Origin: Candidatus Rokuibacteriota bacterium
GTDB lineage: Bacteria; Methylomirabilota; Methylomirabilia; Rokubacteriales; CSP1-6
Direction: 5' to 3'
DNA length: 5,899 nucleotides
Assembly (NCBI GenBank): GCA_003221435.1
Contig: QHRS01000125.1
Coordinates: 5,540 to 11,438 of the forward strand
Below the pieces are notes generated by a model. It searched no databases and was not told where the DNA came from. It was given only the letters and a program-made list of their open reading frames with translations. Both the position numbers and the translations under genes were made by a program. Positions within the stretch are counted from its first letter, which is position 1. The number at the start of each line of letters is the position of its first letter. Positions 1 to 5,899 of the stretch are shown here, in pieces.

Positions 1-419
1 GCCGTGTCCCCGCCCGAGAGGCGATGCTCGATCTCGTCCTCCCACGCGTCGGGAAACTTCGTGCCCTCGGACGAGAAGAGCTTGATGCCGTTGTCCTCGA
101 ACGGGTTGTGGGACGCGGACAGCACGACCCCGCCGTCTGCTCCGAGCGCCCGCGTCATGAACGCGATGCCGGGGGTGGGCAACACCCCGACCGAAAAGCA
201 GTCGGCGCCGGCTGAGAGGGCTCCGGCCACGAGGGCGGACTCGAGCAGCGGGCCGGACCGGCGGGTGTCGCGCCCGATCACGATGCGCGCCCGCTCGACG
301 GGGCGTTGCTCGCACAAGGTCGCCACGAGCTGGCGTCCGACCCGATACACCCGTTCCGGCGTGAGCGGCTCCTCGTTCGCCACGCCGCGAATCCCGTCCG
401 TTCCGAACAGGCGCGTCAC
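1..419 (-). CDS. glmM: Phosphoglucosamine mutase GlmM, N-terminal part (runs off the left edge)
   Basis: GlmM interconverts glucosamine-6-phosphate and glucosamine-1-phosphate in the cytoplasm, on the route to UDP-N-acetylglucosamine for peptidoglycan and LPS. Translating the minus strand from a GTG at 419 gives 139 uninterrupted codons before the edge. The protein opens with MTRLFGTDGIRGVAN, the family's typical N-terminus. It contains GRDTRRSG (about 49-56), the region LPTPGIAFM (80-88), and the active-site loop LSASHNPFEDNGIKLFS (100-116). Ser103 in that loop aligns with the phosphorylated catalytic serine (Ser102 in E. coli). The GTG overlaps the cdaR stop by four bases (GTGA), so translational coupling is likely; only a weak AGG lies about 8 nt upstream. 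Roughly 300 further residues, with the metal-binding and phosphate-binding domains, should lie outside the window. Family assignment is secure. In Firmicutes GlmM binds and inhibits CdaA, so its position after cdaA-cdaR is functionally meaningful. Confidence 0.96.
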   Translation of the reverse strand, partial: MTRLFGTDGIRGVANEEPLTPERVYRVGRQLVATLCEQRPVERARIVIGRDTRRSGPLLESALVAGALSAGADCFSVGVLPTPGIAFMTRALGADGGVVLSASHNPFEDNGIKLFSSEGTKFPDAWEDEIEHRLSGGDT

Positions 420-1090
420 CGCGGCGGCCTGTTCTGCGGCACGACGCGTTGCTCCCTGATTTCGACCGTCACGTCGACGGCTCGCGTCTTGGTCAACCGC
501 ACCGCGCCGGGCGCCGGCGCCAGCGCCACCGACCGAGTGATCGGCCCCCTCGCGCCGGAGACGTCGATCGGGGACGTGTGGATCTCCGCCCGGCTCGCCA
601 CCTCCGACCGGGGGCCGCGCACCTCCACCGTCGGCGGCGTGATCGACACCGCGCCCACCCGATAGCCCGGCTCGGGCGTGCCGGTCAGCCGCGGGACGAC
701 CCTCACCTCCGCGGTCGCAATCGGCTCGAGCGCCAGGTGGACCCGCGAGGGGCTCAGGCGGAGCACCGAGACGCCCCGCGGCTTCAGCACGCTGTCCGGG
801 ACGAGCTGCACCACCGCCTCGCCGGCCCGAAGCCGCGCGAGATTCACCTCGGCCCGCAGGTCCTCGGGCGTGAGCCGCGCGAGCGTTGTCCGCACCCCCT
901 GTACGAGCACGTCGATCGTCTCCGGCGTCGGCCCGACGAGCGTCAGCCCCGGGGGCAGATTGACGTACTCGAGCCGCGCCGACAGCATGATCTCGCTTTT
1001 CTCTCCGCCCACCACAAAAAACCAGAGCGTGACCGCGACGACCAGCGACAGGAGCTTCAGTTCCCAGTGCCGGACGAGGGCCCTCAACAC
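416..1090 (-). CDS. cdaR: CdaA regulatory protein CdaR (YbbR-domain membrane protein)
   Basis: The product is 224 residues. A single N-terminal membrane segment (about 11-28, LKLLSLVVAVTLWFFVV) follows a short basic start (MLRALVRHWE), the usual YbbR topology with the rest outside the membrane. The exported part reads as two beta-rich YbbR repeats, roughly 33-121 and 126-211. Both have the pattern of a 'VxVRG/VLVQG' strand followed by an acidic-hydrophobic 'aevNLarl' or 'pIDVSG' segment. CdaR proteins bind the membrane diadenylate cyclase CdaA and modulate c-di-AMP output; well-studied Firmicutes homologues carry three or four repeats, so this is a short form. The GTG start at 1090 lies 19 nt after the cdaA stop and is the best one: it places the membrane segment as in homologues, and no better in-frame start is visible upstream. 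The Shine-Dalgarno signal is weak. The stop overlaps the glmM start (GTGA). The function is inferred from the fold and the cdaA-cdaR-glmM context, because the sequence is poorly conserved in this family. Confidence 0.9.
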   Translation of the reverse strand: MLRALVRHWELKLLSLVVAVTLWFFVVGGEKSEIMLSARLEYVNLPPGLTLVGPTPETIDVLVQGVRTTLARLTPEDLRAEVNLARLRAGEAVVQLVPDSVLKPRGVSVLRLSPSRVHLALEPIATAEVRVVPRLTGTPEPGYRVGAVSITPPTVEVRGPRSEVASRAEIHTSPIDVSGARGPITRSVALAPAPGAVRLTKTRAVDVTVEIREQRVVPQNRPPR

Positions 1091-1109
1091 CGCCCGGACT
1101 CGCCGCCCG

Positions 1110-1949
1110 TCACTTCGGTTCGGGCCGGAGCAGCGCCCGGCGGCGCAGGCCCCGCCGCAGCGTCCCCGTCTGCGCGCCGGGTTCCGCGACGCCCAGGAGT
1201 TGCGCCAGGCGCTGCCGCCGTGTCTCCCCGTCGAGCGGCGTCTCGATCTGTCCTTCTGCCACGACCGAAACGCGACCCGTCTCCTCGGACACGACTACCG
1301 CGATCGCGTCGGTCTCCTCGCTGATGCCGAGCGCGGCGCGATGCCGGGTGCCGAGCGCCCGGCCGAGCTGCACGTTGCGCGACAACGGCAGGAAGCACCC
1401 CGCCGCGGCCACGCGGTTGCCCTGGATGAACACGGCGCCGTCGTGCAGCGGCGAGTACGGGAGGAAGATGCTCCCGATGAGCTCGGGCGAGACGAGCGCG
1501 TCGAGTGGGACACCCAGCTCGGCGTACGACCGCAGGCCCGTCGTGCGCTCGAAGACGATCAGCGCGCCGATGCGCCGCGAGGCGAGCGACTCCGCGGCCC
1601 TGAGGACGTCGTCGAGCACGTGCGTCCGCTCGGCCCGCGTCGTACCGAGCACGCCGCGCAGCAACCGCCCTTCCCCGACCTGCGCCAGCGCGCGTCTCAG
1701 CTCGGGCTGGAAGAGCACGATGAGCGCGACGACCCAGAACGACCACAGGTTCTCCAGGATCCAGCCGGTGCTGTGCAGCTCCAGACGCCGCGAGAGCACG
1801 GTCGCGCCGAGCAGCAGGCCGACGCCCACGAGCATCTGCACGGCCCGCGTGCCCTTGACCAGCACGAGGACCCAGTAGATGACCGCCGCGACGACCACGA
1901 TGTCGACCGCGTCGCGCCACCGGAACGCGCCGAGGATGTCCGGGATCAT
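1110..1949 (-). CDS. cdaA: Membrane diadenylate cyclase CdaA (c-di-AMP synthase)
   Basis: CdaA condenses two ATP into cyclic di-AMP, a second messenger that controls potassium and osmolyte transport and cell-wall homeostasis. The 279-residue product has three predicted membrane helices (about 13-31, 37-52, 62-80), then a linker helix and a cytoplasmic DAC (DisA_N) domain from about 85 to 250. Both signature motifs are intact: DGA at 170-172 (in LPYSPLHDGAVFIQGN) and GTRHRAA at 200-206, followed by LGISEETDA. The enzyme should therefore be active. The tail after about 262 is arginine-rich (TLRRGLRRRALL) and may lie near the membrane surface or contact a partner; this is inference. The ATG at 1949 overlaps the folP TGA as ATGA, indicating translational coupling. 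The reading frame stays open upstream, but only inside folP, so the internal ATG that gives the normal CdaA N-terminus was chosen. cdaR and glmM follow immediately, the conserved c-di-AMP module order. Confidence 0.96.
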   Translation of the reverse strand: MIPDILGAFRWRDAVDIVVVAAVIYWVLVLVKGTRAVQMLVGVGLLLGATVLSRRLELHSTGWILENLWSFWVVALIVLFQPELRRALAQVGEGRLLRGVLGTTRAERTHVLDDVLRAAESLASRRIGALIVFERTTGLRSYAELGVPLDALVSPELIGSIFLPYSPLHDGAVFIQGNRVAAAGCFLPLSRNVQLGRALGTRHRAALGISEETDAIAVVVSEETGRVSVVAEGQIETPLDGETRRQRLAQLLGVAEPGAQTGTLRRGLRRRALLRPEPK

Positions 1950-2806
1950 GGCCGCAGCGCCGACGCGACCCGGACGGCGTCGCGGCTCTCGGCGACGTCG
2001 TGTGTGCGGATCAGCGCTGCACCGTGCCGTACGGCGACGGCCGTGGCCGCCAGCGAGCCCGCCAGCCGGTCCGCCGGCCGGTCGCGGCCGGCGAGGGCGC
2101 CGATGAACGACTTGCGCGAGACGCCGACGCACACGGGGCGGCCGAGCGCGCGAAGCTCGTCCAGGTGGGCGATGATCGCCGCGTCCCACTCGTACCACGG
2201 GAGATGTCCATCGCGGATGAACCCGATCCCGGGGTCGAGGACGATGCGCTCGTCCGCGATCCCCGCCCCACGGGCGAGCGCGAGGCTCTCCACGAGCGCC
2301 CGCGACACGGCCTCGATCGGCGCGCGGCGGCCTGCCGTCGGGAGACCGCCAGGCGCCCGGTGCGCCATCAGGATCAGCCCCGCCCCGCGGGCCACCACCA
2401 GCGCCGCCATGTCCGGATCGCCGCGAAGCCCGGTGACGTCGTTCACGATCGCGGCGCCCGCGTCCAGCGCGGCGCGGGCCGGACCCGAGCGGAACGTATC
2501 GACCGAAATGGGGACCTCGTACTTCGTGGCGAGCCGGCCGACGGCGCGGGCCAGCCGATCACCCTCCTCGGCCTCGCTGATACGGGTCGGCAGATACGGC
2601 GCCGTCGACATCCCGCCGACGTCTAGGATGCCCGCGCCGGCGGCCACCATGGCATCGGCGGCGCGCACGAGATCGTCGGGCTCCGTGTGGATGGATCCGC
2701 CGTAGAAGGACTCGGGGCTCACGTTCAGAACGCCGATGATCGCGACGGGACAGGCGTCGCCGACGACCAGACTCCCGAGGGTCGCCCGCGGGACCCCGCT
2801 AGACAT
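1946..2806 (-). CDS. folP: Dihydropteroate synthase FolP
   Basis: DHPS joins 6-hydroxymethyl-dihydropterin diphosphate and p-aminobenzoate to make dihydropteroate in folate synthesis, and is the sulfonamide target. The 286-residue product has the TIM-barrel motifs in order: IIGVLNVSPESFYGG (23-37), ILDVGGMSTAP (60-70), VPISVDTFRS (98-107), AIVNDVTGLRGD (119-130), VLDPGIGF (189-196), VGVSRKSFIG (227-236) and IRTHDV (266-271). Diphosphate- and pterin-binding residues such as Asn28, Asp103, Asn122, Asp124, Asp191, Lys232 and His269 are present. Two places depart from the common bacterial consensus: GGMSTAPY replaces GGESTRPG, and LILMAHRAPGG replaces the usual LMHM.G.P. The family call is firm, but this is a divergent subgroup. 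ATG 2806 is the only reasonable start, since no other start codon occurs before the first motif. It lies 53 bp after ftsH, with GAGG only 1 nt before the ATG, too close for a good ribosome site. The 3' end overlaps cdaA (ATGA). Confidence 0.94.
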   Translation of the reverse strand: MSSGVPRATLGSLVVGDACPVAIIGVLNVSPESFYGGSIHTEPDDLVRAADAMVAAGAGILDVGGMSTAPYLPTRISEAEEGDRLARAVGRLATKYEVPISVDTFRSGPARAALDAGAAIVNDVTGLRGDPDMAALVVARGAGLILMAHRAPGGLPTAGRRAPIEAVSRALVESLALARGAGIADERIVLDPGIGFIRDGHLPWYEWDAAIIAHLDELRALGRPVCVGVSRKSFIGALAGRDRPADRLAGSLAATAVAVRHGAALIRTHDVAESRDAVRVASALRP

Positions 2807-2811
2807 ACCTC

Positions 2812-2820
2812 AAAATAGCA
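2812..2820 (-). promoter_or_regulatory. Possible extended -10 element in front of folP
   Basis: Read on the minus strand, TGCTATTTT sits in the 53-bp ftsH-folP gap. It forms a TGn plus TATTTT (4 of 6 matches to TATAAT) and ends 5 nt before the folP ATG. No recognisable -35 box was found. It is a rare A/T patch in GC-rich DNA and resembles the stronger element before ftsH. It could start a leaderless or near-leaderless folP message, or be chance. Confidence 0.3.
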
Positions 2821-2859
2821 TCGCCGGGACGCGCGGACGAGAGGTCTCGGGCTCTGGGG

Positions 2860-4677
<1,818 letters not shown>

Positions 4678-4684
4678 GGCAGCG

Positions 4685-4693
4685 ATTATAACA
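4685..4693 (-). promoter_or_regulatory. Extended -10 promoter directly before ftsH
   Basis: On the minus strand the 35-bp hpt-ftsH gap contains TGTTATAAT, a perfect TATAAT preceded by TGn. It ends 7 nt before the ftsH ATG (TATAAT CGCTGCC ATG). The hexamers at 16 and 17 nt spacing (AACGGT, AAACGG) do not resemble a -35 box, so recognition would depend on the extended -10. Initiation about 7 nt after the hexamer would fall at or next to the A of the ATG, giving a leaderless mRNA. This agrees with the lack of any purine-rich ribosome site upstream of ftsH. The motif match is seen; promoter activity is inferred. Confidence 0.6.
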
Positions 4694-4712
4694 CGCGGAA
4701 TTGATGACCGTT

Positions 4713-5240
4713 TCAGGCCCCGTCCAGCGCGGCGAGGTACGGCAGGTTCCGGTAGAGCCCCCCGTGGTCCATCCCGTAGCCGACGATGAAGACGTTGGGG
4801 ATCGTGAACCCGACGTAGTCGAGATCGACCTCGACCTGCCGGCGCTCGACCTTGTCGAGGAGGGCGCAGATCCTCAGGCTCTTGGGGTGGCGGGTCTCCA
4901 TGTTGCGCTTGAGGTATGAGATGGTGCGCCCGGAGTCGATGATGTCCTCGATGAGGATCACGTCCCGATTCTCGATCGTGATCGACAGGTCCGACGCGAT
5001 CTTGACGACGCCCGACGAGGCCGACCCGCCCCCGTAGCTCGCCACCGAGATGAAGTCGGTCGTGAGGGGGATATCGACCGCCCGGATCAGGTCGGCGAAG
5101 AAGACGACCGCGCCCTTGAGGACGCACACGAGCAGCGGGTTGGCCTCGGCGTAGTCGCGCGCGACGGCGCGCCCCAGCTCACCGACGCGCTGCGCCAGCT
5201 CTTCCCGCGTGACCAGCACACGCCCGCCCGGCTGCGCCAT
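4713..5240 (-). CDS. hpt: Hypoxanthine phosphoribosyltransferase
   Basis: The enzyme transfers phosphoribose from PRPP to hypoxanthine (often also guanine) to give IMP or GMP in cytosolic purine salvage. The 175-residue product has the expected length and motifs: VCVLKGAVVFFADL (38-51, the loop binding pyrophosphate), the SYG of the flexible loop (68-70), and the PRPP signature VILIEDIIDSGRT (94-106) with acidic Glu98/Asp99 and likely catalytic base Asp102. LLDK (127-130) positions the purine, and the C-terminal segment FIVGYGMDHGGLYRNLPY (151-168) is the family's base-binding end. The ATG at 5240 directly abuts the stop of the SPOR gene (TGAATG), and AGAAGG ends 3 nt upstream as a rather close ribosome site, so coupled translation is likely. 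An hpt gene immediately before ftsH is a recurrent arrangement in bacteria; often tilS precedes them, but here the preceding gene is a SPOR protein. Confidence 0.96.
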   Translation of the reverse strand: MAQPGGRVLVTREELAQRVGELGRAVARDYAEANPLLVCVLKGAVVFFADLIRAVDIPLTTDFISVASYGGGSASSGVVKIASDLSITIENRDVILIEDIIDSGRTISYLKRNMETRHPKSLRICALLDKVERRQVEVDLDYVGFTIPNVFIVGYGMDHGGLYRNLPYLAALDGA

Positions 5241-5894
5241 TCACCTTCTCGTAACGAATCCGGTCAAGGCGCGCTCGGCTCGAAGCCGGGCCGCCGCCTC
5301 TTCGGCATCGGCCCTGGCGGCGAATGCGCCGATGCGCACCCGAAACCTCACCATCGACGCGGAGCCGCCCTCGGAGACGTACGCCTCCTGCCCGAGCGTC
5401 TCGCGGAGCTGGTCCGCCTGGGTCCGGGTCTTGAACGCCGCGACCTGGACCGTATAGGTCTCCTCATCGACGGGGTCGTACCCCGTCGCGGGCTCCCGCC
5501 GCGACCCCCGCTCCGTGTCGGTCCTCGCCGCCTCGGTCGGCGGGCGTTTCGGCGCCGGCGGCGGTCCGGCGGTGAGCGGCGCCGTCAGCGTCTTGTAAAA
5601 AGTGAGCTTGTCCTGGATCTGGGGCGTGGCGTCATCGGGCTCGCGCTCGCTCAGCTTTCTCGCGCGAGGCCGCGCGGCCGGGCTCTCGCCGCGCCCGCTC
5701 TGGGTGCCTGTCGCCCCGTCCGCCCCCGCGGCGAGCGCCGGCGGGCTCAAGGCCGCGGAGCGGGCCCACTGCCGGCCGACCAGCATGCCGAGCATGAACG
5801 TGAGAACGAGCACGACCAGGCAGCCCACGAGGAAGAAGGCTCCGGAGCCGGTGCCGCCGCGCCGGCGCCGTGGCCTCGGTTGGCGCCGGGCCAT
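5241..5894 (-). CDS. SPOR-domain membrane protein, possible cell-division or envelope factor
   Basis: The product is 217 residues from the ATG at 5894. It has a strongly basic cytoplasmic N-terminus (MARRQPRPRRRR), one membrane helix (about 19-40, AFFLVGCLVVLVLTFMLGMLVG), and a long Pro/Ala/Arg-rich, probably disordered linker (about 44-143). A C-terminal SPOR domain follows (about 144-217), starting EETYTVQVAAFKTRTQAD and including RFRVRIGAFAARADAEEAAARL. SPOR domains bind glycan strands stripped of stem peptides and direct proteins such as FtsN and DedD to the septum. The topology (one helix, linker, periplasmic SPOR) is the same, so an envelope or division role is likely, but orthology to FtsN cannot be claimed. 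Within the linker, KLTFYKTLTAPL (96-107) stands out as a hydrophobic/aromatic island. A GTG at 5897 in the same frame would add one residue; ATG was preferred because it forms a TGATG junction with a possible upstream stop. The ribosome site lies outside the window. Confidence 0.88.
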   Translation of the reverse strand: MARRQPRPRRRRGGTGSGAFFLVGCLVVLVLTFMLGMLVGRQWARSAALSPPALAAGADGATGTQSGRGESPAARPRARKLSEREPDDATPQIQDKLTFYKTLTAPLTAGPPPAPKRPPTEAARTDTERGSRREPATGYDPVDEETYTVQVAAFKTRTQADQLRETLGQEAYVSEGGSASMVRFRVRIGAFAARADAEEAAARLRAERALTGFVTRR

Positions 5895-5899
5895 CACAT
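5894..5899 (-). other. Possible 3' end of an upstream minus-strand gene
   Basis: The last six bases, read on the minus strand, are ATG TGA, and the TGA shares its A with the ATG of the SPOR gene (TGATG), a common junction in tightly packed operons. If real, the upstream protein ends in Met. Arginyl-tRNA synthetases frequently end in ...RM, and argS is found before SPOR genes in some bacteria, so argS is a guess. One codon cannot prove it. Confidence 0.22.

Noticed and set aside
500..535. GGCGCCGGCGCC palindromic run as a repeat or regulatory element
   Set aside because: It lies inside cdaR and encodes an Ala/Pro-rich stretch (about 188-195). Such runs are expected by chance at this base composition.
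1084..1920. A 278-codon minus-strand open frame overlapping cdaA in another frame
   Set aside because: It has Arg/Ala/Gly repeats with no domain and lies within the true cdaA frame carrying DGA and RHRAA motifs.
1950..2198. N-terminal extension of CdaA into folP
   Set aside because: The extra 83 residues are out-of-frame folP and very Arg-rich. The ATG at 1949 gives the standard start before the first membrane helix and an ATGA overlap.
678..2705. A 675-codon open frame on the plus strand opposite cdaR, cdaA and folP
   Set aside because: It is antisense to three genes with clear conserved motifs. Its translation is low-complexity Arg/Ser/Pro/Ala without any domain, as expected from a GC-rich complementary strand with few stops.
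2807..2859. Rho-independent terminator in the ftsH-folP gap
   Set aside because: No convincing GC-rich stem followed by a T-run was found on the minus strand. TATTTT lies at the wrong place and looks more like a -10 element.
4678..5127. N-terminal extension of FtsH by 150 residues to an upstream ATG
   Set aside because: The extension is hpt read in another frame, giving Arg/Gly/Pro-rich sequence. FtsH family proteins start just before the first membrane helix, as ATG 4677 does.

Overview
The window is a gene-dense piece of a bacterial chromosome, visibly very GC-rich, with strong G/C preference at third codon positions. Every real gene lies on the minus strand, so the transcription order runs from high to low coordinates: SPOR-domain membrane protein, hpt, ftsH, folP, cdaA, cdaR (ybbR), glmM (5' part only; it runs off the left edge). 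All six stop codons inside the window are TGA. There are no tRNAs, rRNAs, mobile elements, CRISPR arrays or long non-coding stretches. The largest gaps are 53 bp (ftsH-folP), 35 bp (hpt-ftsH) and 19 bp (cdaA-cdaR).

Gene content and order (hpt-ftsH-folP-cdaA-cdaR-glmM) match a core cluster known from several Gram-negative-type lineages, for example Deltaproteobacteria in the broad sense. The composition would fit such a group or a GC-rich uncultured phylum such as Rokubacteria/NC10. That placement is inference from gene order and base composition, not from a phylogeny.

Right part (4713-5899): a membrane-anchored SPOR protein, whose TGA stop directly abuts the ATG of hpt (purine salvage). The last six bases could be the end of another minus-strand gene (codons ATG TGA), overlapping the SPOR start as TGATG. 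Middle (2860-4693): ftsH, the membrane AAA+ zinc protease, preceded by a perfect extended -10 element (TGTTATAAT) only 7 nt from its ATG, which suggests a leaderless transcript. Left part (1-2820): folP, cdaA, cdaR and glmM, tightly packed, with ATGA and GTGA overlaps at folP/cdaA and cdaR/glmM. CdaA makes c-di-AMP, CdaR is its membrane regulator, and GlmM makes glucosamine-1-phosphate for cell-wall precursors and is known in Firmicutes to bind and inhibit CdaA. This is therefore a c-di-AMP/cell-wall module joined to folate synthesis, membrane proteolysis and nucleotide salvage.

I did not find a convincing undescribed system. The points worth a second look are the likely leaderless ftsH promoter, a similar but weaker element before folP, an unusual pterin/pABA-loop sequence in FolP, a possible short conserved motif in the SPOR-protein linker, and the combination of c-di-AMP genes with a SPOR protein at the head of the cluster.
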